From ZC4RG30 sp035556135 (GTDB lineage Bacteria; Pseudomonadota; Gammaproteobacteria; Steroidobacterales; Steroidobacteraceae): a stretch of 64,000 bases of DNA. The position numbers and the translations under genes were made by a program. The DNA is taken from positions 20,778 through 84,777 of the forward strand of contig DATMFO010000008.1 in the NCBI GenBank assembly GCA_035556135.1, written 5' to 3'. Positions within the stretch are counted from its first letter, which is position 1. Each line of letters opens with the position of its first letter. The notes beneath the pieces are model-generated. The model worked only from the letters and a program-made list of their open reading frames with translations. It had not been told where the DNA came from and searched no databases. Below, piece after piece: positions 43,451-51,192 of the stretch.

Positions 43451-44974
43451 TCACTCTTCAAGTCGCAGCGACAGCGCCTCGGCGATATCGCTGCGACTGA
43501 CGCTCGCGCGCTCCTCGAGATCTGCCACGGTACGCGCCACGCGCAGGATGCGATGCTGGCCGCGCGCCGAGGTGCCGCGTCTTGACGCGGCCTCCGCCAG
43601 CAACTTCAGTCCGGCCGCATCGGCCCGGCAATGCCGCAGCGTTTCGGCGGGAGACAGCCTGCCGTTGAGACAACCCTGTCGCAGCATCTGGCGCTGGCGC
43701 ACGCGGGTGACCAGCGCCCGCGCCTGGGCGGTGGTCATCGCACCCTTTGCGTTGTCGGGCTTTTCGGCCACCAGGGTCTCTGCATCCACCTGCGCCAGCC
43801 GCAGCTGCAGGTCGATGCGATCAAGCAGCGGGCCGGAGATGCGCGCGCGGTAACGCTCGATCTTGGTGGGCGGACAGCGGCAGGTGGGCGCGACCAGCCC
43901 ATGCCGGCCGCAGGGACAGGGATTCATTGCCGCCACCAGCAGGAATGCCGCGGGAAACTCCGCGCGCTGGCTGGCGCGCACCACGTTCACGCGGCCGGAT
44001 TCCAGTGGTTCGCGCAGGGATTCCAGCACCCGGCGGTCGAACTCCGGCAGCTCGTCGAGGAACAGCACGCCGTGGTGCGCCAGGCTCACCTCCCCCGGCT
44101 GCACGGCCGCGCCTCCGCCGACTATGGCGTGCGCCGAGGCCGTATGATGCGGCGCCCGGAAGGGTGGAGTCGAAGGCCAGCGCGTGGCTTGCGGCGTGGC
44201 GCCCGGGATGCATTGCGCCACAGCCGCGATCGCGGCGACCTCGAGCGCCTCATCGGCAGTCAGTGGCGGCAGCAGGCCGGGCAGGCGCTGCGCGAGCATG
44301 GTCTTGCCGGAGCCAGGCGGCCCGAGCATCAACAAGCTGTGGGATCCGGCGCCGGCAATGAGCAGCGCACGCTTGGCATGGTGCTGCCCGCGCACGTCGG
44401 CAAGCTCGTGCACGGGCGCCTGCTCGGCAGGCAACCGCGGCGGCGATGCTTCGGGTGTGTCTGCACTGGCGGCCTCGCCTGCCACCAGCTCGCGCAGATG
44501 CAGCAGGCCGCGCGCACGGGCGTCGGCAGCCCTCACCTCGGCAAGATTGCAGGCCGGCACGACAAGGCCATGCCCGGCGCGGCCGGCATGCAGCGCAGCC
44601 AGCAGCAAGCCGGGCACCGGCTTCAGCTCACCGGTCAGTCCCAGCTCGCCATAGAACTCGGTGCGCGCCACATCGAAGCGTGGCTCTGCCTGCCGCGAGG
44701 CCAGCAAGATGCCCAGCGCCACCGGCAGGTCGAAGCGACCGCCCTCTTTCGGCAGGTCGGCCGGCGCCAGATTGACCGTGATGCGGCCCGCCGGCAGTTC
44801 GAACCCGCAGGTTGCCAGCGCCGCGCGCACGCGTTCACGACTTTCCTTCACTGCTGCTGCGGGCAGGCCGACGATGGTGAAGGTGGGCAACCCGCTGCCC
44901 AGGTGCACCTCCACGGTGACCTGCGGGGCCGCCAGCCCTGCCTGGGCCCGGCTCAATACTCGTGCAAATCCCAT
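43451..44974 (-). CDS. comM: ComM/YifB family Mg-chelatase-like AAA ATPase
   Basis: A 507-residue AAA+ protein of the ComM/YifB/magnesium chelatase-like family. It begins with a Lon-like ChlI domain (VEVHLGSGLPTFTIVGLPAAAVKESRERVRAAL). Walker A is GPPGSGKTM, Walker B LFLDELPEF, with the Cys-containing zinc-finger-like NPCPCGRHG, and LLDRIDLQLRL for sensor 2. ComM helps branch migration during natural transformation in Vibrio and relatives. It converges on the cytochrome gene, 22 bases apart. Confidence 0.92.
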   Translation of the reverse strand: MGFARVLSRAQAGLAAPQVTVEVHLGSGLPTFTIVGLPAAAVKESRERVRAALATCGFELPAGRITVNLAPADLPKEGGRFDLPVALGILLASRQAEPRFDVARTEFYGELGLTGELKPVPGLLLAALHAGRAGHGLVVPACNLAEVRAADARARGLLHLRELVAGEAASADTPEASPPRLPAEQAPVHELADVRGQHHAKRALLIAGAGSHSLLMLGPPGSGKTMLAQRLPGLLPPLTADEALEVAAIAAVAQCIPGATPQATRWPSTPPFRAPHHTASAHAIVGGGAAVQPGEVSLAHHGVLFLDELPEFDRRVLESLREPLESGRVNVVRASQRAEFPAAFLLVAAMNPCPCGRHGLVAPTCRCPPTKIERYRARISGPLLDRIDLQLRLAQVDAETLVAEKPDNAKGAMTTAQARALVTRVRQRQMLRQGCLNGRLSPAETLRHCRADAAGLKLLAEAASRRGTSARGQHRILRVARTVADLEERASVSRSDIAEALSLRLEE

Positions 44975-45035
44975 GCGGCCACTGTGGCGGCCGCCGCGTC
45001 CGCCGGGGCGCGGTTAACTGGGCGAAGCGTGCAGA

Positions 45036-45308
45036 TTAGGCCTGCGGGCCGGGCGGCTGGCCCTGCGCCGCTGCACGCTCCAGCGCAGCCACGCGGGCTT
45101 CCAGCGCGGCGATCAGCTCCCGGCTGCGCTCCAGCACCCGCGCCTGGGCATCGAATTCCTCCCGGGACACCAGATCCATGCGGCGCGTGGCGTCGCGCAG
45201 CACGCGGCTGGCATGGGCCTCCACATCCGACTTGAGGGCCTGCAGGGAGGCCGGCAGGTTCTCGGTGAGCTGGCGCACCAGTCCGTTCACGTCCAGTTTG
45301 TCGATCAT
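45036..45308 (-). CDS. ubiK: Ubiquinone biosynthesis accessory factor UbiK
   Basis: A 90-residue protein of the BMFP/YqiC family. It has an N-terminal helix (VNGLVRQLTENLPASLQALKSDVEAHASRVL) and a C-terminal coiled coil (REEFDAQARVLERSRELIAALEARVAALE), the normal trimeric layout. UbiK binds UbiJ and helps in aerobic ubiquinone synthesis; ubiJ lies 10 kb away. The start at 45308 has GGAG six bases before it; an in-frame codon 27 bases upstream would overlap the NtrC-like sites. Confidence 0.88.
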   Translation of the reverse strand: MIDKLDVNGLVRQLTENLPASLQALKSDVEAHASRVLRDATRRMDLVSREEFDAQARVLERSRELIAALEARVAALERAAAQGQPPGPQA

Positions 45309-45327
45309 GGCCACTCCAGGACTGTGA

Positions 45328-45357
45328 TGCACCACGGTGGTGCACCAACTTCGTGCA
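45328..45357 (+). promoter_or_regulatory. Two overlapping NtrC-type sites upstream of glnK-amtB
   Basis: Site 1 TGCACCACGGTGGTGCA (45328-45344) is a perfect inverted repeat with the TGCACC-N5-GGTGCA layout of NtrC enhancers, as at E. coli glnA. Site 2 TGCACCAACTTCGTGCA (45341-45357) shares four bases with it and has one mismatch. They lie about 85 bases upstream of a sigma-54 promoter, a normal enhancer distance. Confidence 0.75.
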
Positions 45358-45426
45358 TCTGTCCAACACTGTGCAGCACTGCGACCTCATGGTCCATCTG
45401 GAGCGCGCTAGCCGGTACGTGAACCG

Positions 45427-45442
45427 TGGCACGGATTCTGCA
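45427..45442 (+). promoter_or_regulatory. Sigma-54 (RpoN) promoter for glnK-amtB
   Basis: TGGCACGGATTCTGCA matches TGGCACG-N4-TTGCA with one mismatch, and the invariant GG and GC are separated by exactly ten bases. Transcription should begin near 45453, giving a leader of about 85 bases. Confidence 0.75.
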
Positions 45443-45536
45443 CTGGTCCTGTGGGCGCCGAACCGGTGGGTTCAGAGCGTTCGCTGGATCAGGCAATGGA
45501 TACCAACAAGGCTCGCTGCGTTGCGACATGTACGCC

Positions 45537-45824
45537 ATGAAGATCATCACTGCGATCGTCCGGCCTTTCAAGCTGGACGAGATGCGGCATGCCATCGCCC
45601 AACTGGGGGTGCAGGGCGTGACGGTGACCGAAGTGCATGAAGCAGAGCACGGGCCGCGTGCCAAGGTCGAGATCGCCGTCGACGATGCCATCGTCGAGCC
45701 GGTGCTCGAGGCCATCGCCAACATCTCGCGAACGGGCCGGAACGGCGACGGAAAGATACTGGTTGGAAATCTGGAACAGGCCATTCGAATCCGCACCGGC
45801 GAGACCGGAACAGCGGCAACTTAA
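45537..45824 (+). CDS. T-loop-less P-II family protein (GlnK-like)
   Basis: A 95-residue P-II protein. MKIITAIVRPFKLDEMRHA, VQGVTVTEV, the B-loop TGRNGDGKI and the C-terminal RIRTGETG all match GlnB/GlnK. Between VTEV and KVEIAV, however, only nine residues remain (HEAEHGPRA) where a normal P-II has 26. Counting against the 112-residue E. coli GlnB, the loss is exactly 17 residues and removes the T-loop: Gln39, Arg47 (which enters AmtB) and Tyr51 (the uridylylation site). The frame is intact, so this is not a sequencing slip. It lies 20 bases upstream of amtB under NtrC/sigma-54-type control. An ATG nine bases earlier is also possible. Likely binds nucleotide at the B-loop but cannot plug AmtB or be modified in the usual way. 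Confidence 0.93.
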   Translation: MKIITAIVRPFKLDEMRHAIAQLGVQGVTVTEVHEAEHGPRAKVEIAVDDAIVEPVLEAIANISRTGRNGDGKILVGNLEQAIRIRTGETGTAAT

Positions 45825-45843
45825 GAACAGCTGGGAGTCGCAT

Positions 45844-47175
45844 ATGCGCATTGATCTCGCCTCGATTACTTCCTCGCGATGGGCGCGCGGAACACTGCTT
45901 GCTTCGCTGGCACTGCTGCCGGCGCTGGCCGGCGCACAGGAAGCAGAACCAACGCCGGACAAGGGCGATACCGCCTGGATGATGGTCTGCACGCTGCTGG
46001 TCATCATGATGGCGGTGCCGGGCCTTGCCCTCTTCTACGGCGGCATGGTGCGCGCCAAGAACATGCTGTCGGTTTCAATGCAGGTGTTCTGTGTGTTCTC
46101 GCTGCTGGTGGTGCTGTGGGTCATCTACGGCTACAGCCTGGCCTTCAACGGCACCGGCGCCTGGATCGGCGACTTCAGCCGGTTGTTCCTGTCGGGGATA
46201 ACAGCCGATACCAACGCCGCCACCTTCACTGAAGGCGTGGTGATCCCCGAATACGTGTTCGTCGCCTTCCAGGCCACGTTCGCGGCCATCACCACGGCGC
46301 TGGCGGTGGGCGGCTTTGCCGAGCGCACCAAGTTCAGCGCGGTGCTGCTGTTCGCGGTGCTCTGGTTCACCTTCTCCTACCTGCCTATCGCCCGCGCGGT
46401 GTGGTTCACCGAGGGCTGGCTGTTCAAGGCCGGCGCACTGGACTACGCGGGTGGCACGGTGGTGCACATCAACGCCGGCATCGCGGGCCTGGTGGGTGCA
46501 CTGATCGTCGGCAAGCGCACGGGCTATGGCAAGGTGGCCATGCCGCCGCATAACCTGCCCTACGTGATGATCGGCGCCTCCCTGCTGTGGGTTGGCTGGT
46601 ACGGCTTCAACGTGGGCTCGGGCCTCGAGGCCAACAACGGCGCCGGCCTGGTGTTCCTCAACACCTTCGTCTGCACCGCGGCCGCAGTGATGGCCTGGAC
46701 CTTCGGTGAGTGGATCTTCCGCGGCAAGCCCACCATGCTCGGTGCGGCCTCTGGCGCGGTGGCGGGCCTGGTGGCGATCACCCCGTCCTGCGGTGTGCTC
46801 TCCCCCTCCGGCTCGATCATCCTCGGCATCGTCGCGGGCCTGATCTGCCTCTGGGCGGTGGCCGGCCTGAAGAAGGCCCTGGGCTACGATGACTCGCTGG
46901 ACGTGTTCGGTGTGCACGCGGTGGGCGGCATCGTGGGCGCCCTGGCCTGCGCCATCCTCGGCCACGAGTCGCTCGGCGGCCAGGGCTTCGAGCCCTCGAT
47001 GGGCGCGCAGTTCGTGATCCAGCTGAAGGGGGTGCTCTTCTCGGTGTTCTGGTCCGGCATCGTGACCGCGATCATCTTCTACCTGATCAAGTTCACCATC
47101 GGACTGCGCCCCACCGAAGAAGTAGAGCGCGAGGGCCTGGACGTCGCCGAGCACGGCGAGCGGGCCTACGACTGA
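45844..47175 (+). CDS. amtB: Ammonium transporter AmtB
   Basis: A 443-residue ammonium channel with a cleaved signal peptide (LALLPALAGAQ) and eleven membrane helices. It begins DTAWMMVCTLLVIMMAVPGLALFYGG; the twin pore histidines are in VVHINAGIAGLVG and DVFGVHAVGGIVG. A conserved C-terminal tail (GLRPTEEVEREGLDVAEHGERAYD) is the part that normally meets GlnK. It takes up ammonium under nitrogen limitation and is cotranscribed with the P-II-like gene. A strong terminator follows. Confidence 0.95.
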   Translation: MRIDLASITSSRWARGTLLASLALLPALAGAQEAEPTPDKGDTAWMMVCTLLVIMMAVPGLALFYGGMVRAKNMLSVSMQVFCVFSLLVVLWVIYGYSLAFNGTGAWIGDFSRLFLSGITADTNAATFTEGVVIPEYVFVAFQATFAAITTALAVGGFAERTKFSAVLLFAVLWFTFSYLPIARAVWFTEGWLFKAGALDYAGGTVVHINAGIAGLVGALIVGKRTGYGKVAMPPHNLPYVMIGASLLWVGWYGFNVGSGLEANNGAGLVFLNTFVCTAAAVMAWTFGEWIFRGKPTMLGAASGAVAGLVAITPSCGVLSPSGSIILGIVAGLICLWAVAGLKKALGYDDSLDVFGVHAVGGIVGALACAILGHESLGGQGFEPSMGAQFVIQLKGVLFSVFWSGIVTAIIFYLIKFTIGLRPTEEVEREGLDVAEHGERAYD

Positions 47176-47203
47176 TCGGCAGCGCACTTCCCTCCTGAGG
47201 GAT

Positions 47204-47240
47204 AGCCCCGGCGACCTCGCGGTTGCCGGGGCTTTTTCTT
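47204..47240 (+). terminator. Rho-independent terminator of glnK-amtB
   Basis: AGCCCCGGC (47204-47212) pairs with GCCGGGGCT (47225-47233) around a 12-base loop, followed by TTTTCTTTG. Confidence 0.85.
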
Positions 47241-47325
47241 TGCGTAGACTGTCATAAGGAACCTGTGAATCCGGTCACAGGGCGGGGCCGGCGGTCAGGG
47301 CGATACTCCGGCCGAAGAGGGCACC

Positions 47326-47790
47326 ATGCGCACGATCATCACCTTTACTGCCGCCTCCCTGCTGATGGCCAGCGCCTTTGGCGCGGGCGAGATCTACCGC
47401 TGGAAGGGCGCCGATGGCGCCTGGGTCTATTCCGACCAGCCACGGCCGGGCGCCGAGCTGGTGCGCACCACGGGCTCGCGTGCGCAGCCGGCTTCCGAGG
47501 CCGCGCCGCAGAACACCACACCGGCTGCGCCGGCTGCCGCTCCGATGGCCAGTGATTCCAGCCCGCTGCCGGTGTCTGATGCAGTCGCCGAAGAAGTGCG
47601 CGCCGCCGCCGATGCCGCCAAGGGCGAGCAGTGCAAGCAGTACGAGGCCGCCTACCAGGAGGCCATCAAGGCGCGCAGCATCTACAAGACCGACGAGCAG
47701 GGCAAGCGCGTGTACCTGACCAGCGCGGAGATCGACCGCGCCCGCCTCGAGGCGCGCGCCGCCCGCGACCTGGCCTGCGGTCCGAACTGA
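47326..47790 (+). CDS. DUF4124 domain secreted protein
   Basis: A 154-residue protein with a signal peptide (LLMASAFGAG) and the small DUF4124 domain right after it (EIYRWKGADGAWVYSDQPRPGAE), which in other bacteria is found at the N-terminus of envelope proteins. A Pro/Ala-rich linker follows, then a helical end with a Cys pair (GEQCKQYEAAYQEA and ARDLACGPN). Role unknown. It lies 24 bases before algZ and could be cotranscribed with it. Confidence 0.85.
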   Translation: MRTIITFTAASLLMASAFGAGEIYRWKGADGAWVYSDQPRPGAELVRTTGSRAQPASEAAPQNTTPAAPAAAPMASDSSPLPVSDAVAEEVRAAADAAKGEQCKQYEAAYQEAIKARSIYKTDEQGKRVYLTSAEIDRARLEARAARDLACGPN

Positions 47791-47813
47791 CACCGCTTCG
47801 CCGGTAACGGCGA

Positions 47814-48869
47814 ATGAAGCCCCTGCTGCTGCCTGATTTCTGCGCACCGCGTGCGGTGCTGCTGGTGCTCACCATCGTGGCACTGACCGCGCTGCTGCTC
47901 ACGCTGGCCTCGCCCGGACCCGGTCCCGGCTTCTGGGGAGACCTGGCGCGGCGGCTGCTGTTCCTCATCTGGGTGGGCCTGCTGGGCGCGGCGCTGCTGT
48001 GTGCGCTGCGCGGGCGCATCGCCAGTCTTTCCGCACCCGCCGGTGCCGGCATGGTGATGGGCCTGCTGCTGGCGGTGGTGGCCGCCATTTCCGAGATCGC
48101 CTGGTGGATCCTCGACAGCCCGCAGCTGAATCCCGACGCGCTGCTCGGCCGGCTGCCGGTGAACCACGGCATCTTCCTCGCCCGCAATCTCGGCATCGGC
48201 CTGATCGTGGGCATGCTGGTGCTGCGTTATGCCTACGTGACGCAGCAGTGGCGGCTGAACGTGGAGGCACAGGCGCGCTCGCGCGCCGATGCATTGCAGG
48301 CGCGCATCCGTCCGCACTTCCTCTACAACAGCATGAACACCATCGCCGCGCTCACGCGCAGCGATCCGGGGCGCGCTGAGGAAGCGGTGCTCGACCTCAC
48401 CGAACTGTTCCGCGCCAGCCTCGACGAGGAGCGCAGCCTGATCACGCTCGCCGAGGAGCTGGACAACGCCCGCGCCTACGTGCGCATCGAGCAGCTGCGC
48501 ATGGGCCCGCGCCTGCGCGTGGCCTGGAACGTGGACACCCTGCCGATGCAGGCGCGCATTCCCGCCCTCACGCTGCAGCCGCTGCTGGAGAACGCCATCC
48601 TGCACGGTGTGTCGCAGCTGCCGCAGGGAGGCGAGGTGCACATCGGCGGCAGCGCCAGCGATGGGGTGATGCTGCTCAGGGTACGCAACCCGCTGCCGCT
48701 GGAAGGCGAGCCGCGCGTGGGACATGGCATTGCACTCGGCAACATCCGCGAACGCCTGGAGCTGCTGCACGGCAGCCGCGCCAGCGTCACCGCGGGACGC
48801 GAGGGCGACGAGTTCGTCGTGCAGCTGCGCTTCCCGGTGATTGAAGCCCCGCCGGCAAACGCGGGATGA
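47814..48869 (+). CDS. algZ: Sensor histidine kinase of the LytS/AlgZ type
   Basis: A 351-residue membrane sensor kinase. Four hydrophobic segments lie in the first 145 residues (LLVLTIVALTALLLTLA, LLFLIWVGLLGAALLC, MVMGLLLAVVAAISEIAWW and LGIGLIVGMLVLRYAYV). The His-kinase domain (PF06580) has the phospho-His in RPHFLYNSMNTIAALTR, then LTLQPLLENAILHGV and GIALGNIRERLELLHG. It pairs with the LytTR regulator six bases downstream. The AlgZ/AlgR pair controls alginate, motility and virulence in Pseudomonas; here the targets are unknown. Confidence 0.88.
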   Translation: MKPLLLPDFCAPRAVLLVLTIVALTALLLTLASPGPGPGFWGDLARRLLFLIWVGLLGAALLCALRGRIASLSAPAGAGMVMGLLLAVVAAISEIAWWILDSPQLNPDALLGRLPVNHGIFLARNLGIGLIVGMLVLRYAYVTQQWRLNVEAQARSRADALQARIRPHFLYNSMNTIAALTRSDPGRAEEAVLDLTELFRASLDEERSLITLAEELDNARAYVRIEQLRMGPRLRVAWNVDTLPMQARIPALTLQPLLENAILHGVSQLPQGGEVHIGGSASDGVMLLRVRNPLPLEGEPRVGHGIALGNIRERLELLHGSRASVTAGREGDEFVVQLRFPVIEAPPANAG

Positions 48870-48875
48870 TGGGCC

Positions 48876-49595
48876 GTGACCCTGAAGGCCCTGATCGTCG
48901 ATGACGAACCCCTCGCGCGCGCGCGCCTCGGCGCGCTGCTGCGCGAGCTGGACCAGGTGGAGGTGGTCGGCGAGGCCGGCGACGCCGGCGAGACGCTGCA
49001 GCAGCTGGAGAAGCTGGCGCCGGACATCCTCTACCTGGATGTGCGCATGCCTGGCATGTCGGGCCTGGAACTGGCGCGGCACCTGGCGCGCCTGCCCGAT
49101 CCGCCGGCCATCGTGTTCACCACCGCGCATGGCGAGCATGCCATGGAAGCCTTCGAGGCCGAGGCGGTGGGCTACCTGCTGAAGCCGGTGCGCAAGGAAA
49201 AACTCGCGGCGGCCACCGAGCGCGCGCAGAAGCTCTCGAGCCGGCAGCTGGCCGCGGTGGCGGCGCCCGAACCACGCACCCACCTGCCGGTACGCCATCG
49301 CGAGGGCATCCGCCTGCTGCGCGTCGAGGACATCATCTGCCTGCTCGCGGAGCAGAAATACACGACGGTGCACCACGCCGGCGGCATCGACCTGGTGGAT
49401 GACTCGCTGCGGCAGCTGGAGAGCGAGTTCGGCCCACGCTTCCTGCGCGTGCATCGTGGTGCACTGGTGAACCGCGCCTTCCTCGAGGCGGTGGAGCGGC
49501 AGGCCGATGGCAGTTACCTCGCGCGCGTCCGCGGCATGCCCGAACCGCTGGCCGTGAGCCGGCGCCTGGCGGGAGAACTGAAGGCACGCCTGTAG
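48876..49595 (+). CDS. algR: LytTR response regulator AlgR
   Basis: A 239-residue regulator with a receiver domain (LIVDDEPLARARLGALLRE, phospho-Asp in ILYLDVRMPGMSG, Lys in LLKPVRKE) and a C-terminal LytTR DNA-binding domain (HREGIRLLRVEDIICLLAEQKYTTVHH, FGPRFLRVHRGALVNR). The GTG at 48876 starts the receiver strand directly. It lies six bases after algZ and 18 bases before dapF, and probably forms one transcript with algZ. Confidence 0.92.
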   Translation: MTLKALIVDDEPLARARLGALLRELDQVEVVGEAGDAGETLQQLEKLAPDILYLDVRMPGMSGLELARHLARLPDPPAIVFTTAHGEHAMEAFEAEAVGYLLKPVRKEKLAAATERAQKLSSRQLAAVAAPEPRTHLPVRHREGIRLLRVEDIICLLAEQKYTTVHHAGGIDLVDDSLRQLESEFGPRFLRVHRGALVNRAFLEAVERQADGSYLARVRGMPEPLAVSRRLAGELKARL

Positions 49596-49613
49596 GGTAT
49601 CCTTGCAGCAGGG

Positions 49614-50450
49614 ATGCGCTTCGACTTCACCAAGATGCACGGCGCGGGCAACGATTTCATCGTGCTCGATGCGCCCGCGCGCGACGGACTCGCGCTTTCA
49701 CCCGCGCAGTGGCGGCAGCTGTCGGACCGGCGCACGGGCATCGGCTTCGACCAGGCGCTGGTGCTCGAGCCGCCGCGCAGTGGCGACACCGCCGCCTTCT
49801 ATCGCATCTTCAATGCCGATGGCAGTGAAGTGGAGCAATGCGGCAATGGCGTGCGCTGCCTGGCCGATCTGCTCCGCCGGCGCGGTGTCTCGCGCGATGG
49901 CGTGGTGCGCCTTGGCAGTCCCGCAGGCCTGATCGAAGCGAGGCTCGGTGAAGTCGGCCGCGCCGCAGTGGACATGGGCGAGCCGGCATTCACGCCGGCG
50001 TCAGTGGATTTCGACACCGCCGGACAACCCGGCCCGCGCTATTTCATCGACCTGCCCGGCGGACGCGCTGAATTCGCCATCGCCTCCATGGGCAATCCCC
50101 ATGCCGTGCTCGATGTGCCGGATGTGGCCACCGCGCCCGTGGGCGAAGTGGGTCCGGTGCTGGAGCGGCATCCGCGTTTCCGGCAGCGCGTGAACGTGGG
50201 CTTCCGCCAGATCATCGATCGCGGCCGGATGAAACTGCGCGTGTTCGAGCGCGGCGTGGGCGAGACACTGGCCTGCGGCACAGGCGCCTGTGCTGCGGTG
50301 GCCACGGGCATCCTCGCCGGCCTGCTTGATGCCGAAGTGAAGGTGCAGCTGCCCGGCGGACTGCTGGTCGCAAGGTGGAATGGACCCGGCACGCATCTTT
50401 GGCTGGAAGGTCCTGCTGCAGTATCTTTCACCGGCCAGTTCGAACTCTGA
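49614..50450 (+). CDS. dapF: Diaminopimelate epimerase
   Basis: A 278-residue PLP-independent epimerase that interconverts LL- and meso-diaminopimelate for lysine and peptidoglycan. The two catalytic cysteines are in VEQCGNGVRCLADLL and ETLACGTGACAAVATG. The N-terminus FTKMHGAGNDFIVLDA is canonical. It begins the cluster dapF, DUF484, xerC, hslV, hslU. In many relatives lptM and lysA precede dapF; lptM is instead next to polA here, and lysA is not in the window. Confidence 0.97.
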   Translation: MRFDFTKMHGAGNDFIVLDAPARDGLALSPAQWRQLSDRRTGIGFDQALVLEPPRSGDTAAFYRIFNADGSEVEQCGNGVRCLADLLRRRGVSRDGVVRLGSPAGLIEARLGEVGRAAVDMGEPAFTPASVDFDTAGQPGPRYFIDLPGGRAEFAIASMGNPHAVLDVPDVATAPVGEVGPVLERHPRFRQRVNVGFRQIIDRGRMKLRVFERGVGETLACGTGACAAVATGILAGLLDAEVKVQLPGGLLVARWNGPGTHLWLEGPAAVSFTGQFEL

Positions 50451-50472
50451 TCTCGAGGATGCATTCCCACCC

Positions 50473-51162
50473 ATGAGCACTTCCACCGCCCGCGACGCGA
50501 TTGCCCTGACCGACGATGACATCGCGGGGTGGCTCCGGGTCCACCCTGATTTCTTCCAGCGCAACAGCGAGCTGCTGGCCACGCTGCGCGTGCCGCACGC
50601 CAGCGGTTCGGCAGTGTCGCTGATCGAGCGGCAGATCGAGCTGCTGCGCGAGAAGAACCAGAATGCCGATGCGCGTTTCAACGAGCTGGTGCAGATCGCG
50701 CGCGCCAACGAGCAGCTCACGGCGAAGATCCACCGCTTCACGCGCCGCCTGATGCGGGCACCCACGCGCCGCGCCATCCAGACGCAGATCGAGCTGGGGC
50801 TGCGCGAGGACTTCGACGTCACGCATTCGGTGCTGCTGCTGCTGGGCACCGGCGCCGACACCGGCGGACTGCGATTCGTGCGCAACATTCCGGCCAATGA
50901 CCCGGAAATGGCGGCCTTCGATTCGCTGTTCGCCTCCGGCAAGCCGCGCTGCGGCCAGGTGCGTGACTCGCTGCGGGAGTTCCTGTTCGGCGCCGATGCG
51001 GCCGGCGTGGGCTCGGTGGCGCTGGTGCCGCTCATCGACGACACGCCCATTGGCCTGCTGGCGCTGGCCAGCAACAACAGCCAGCGCTTCCATCCCGGCA
51101 TGAGCACCGACTTCCTGGCGCTGCTGGGCGAGCTCACCAGCGATGCGCTGGCGCGCGACTGA
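50473..51162 (+). CDS. DUF484 family protein
   Basis: A 229-residue protein of the DUF484 family. It begins with a helical segment (IAGWLRVHPDFFQRNSELLATLRVPH), continues with a coiled coil (VSLIERQIELLREKNQNADARFNELVQIARANEQL) and ends with a GAF-like domain (SVLLLLGTGADTGGLRFVR to LVPLIDDTPIGLLALAS). The role is unknown, but it lies between dapF and xerC in very many gammaproteobacteria. The ATG at 50473 is preferred to a longer in-frame start inside dapF. Confidence 0.92.
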   Translation: MSTSTARDAIALTDDDIAGWLRVHPDFFQRNSELLATLRVPHASGSAVSLIERQIELLREKNQNADARFNELVQIARANEQLTAKIHRFTRRLMRAPTRRAIQTQIELGLREDFDVTHSVLLLLGTGADTGGLRFVRNIPANDPEMAAFDSLFASGKPRCGQVRDSLREFLFGADAAGVGSVALVPLIDDTPIGLLALASNNSQRFHPGMSTDFLALLGELTSDALARD

Positions 51163-51192
51163 CAGGCCCCCCGCGGGGCCTGCGGCTGCGCC

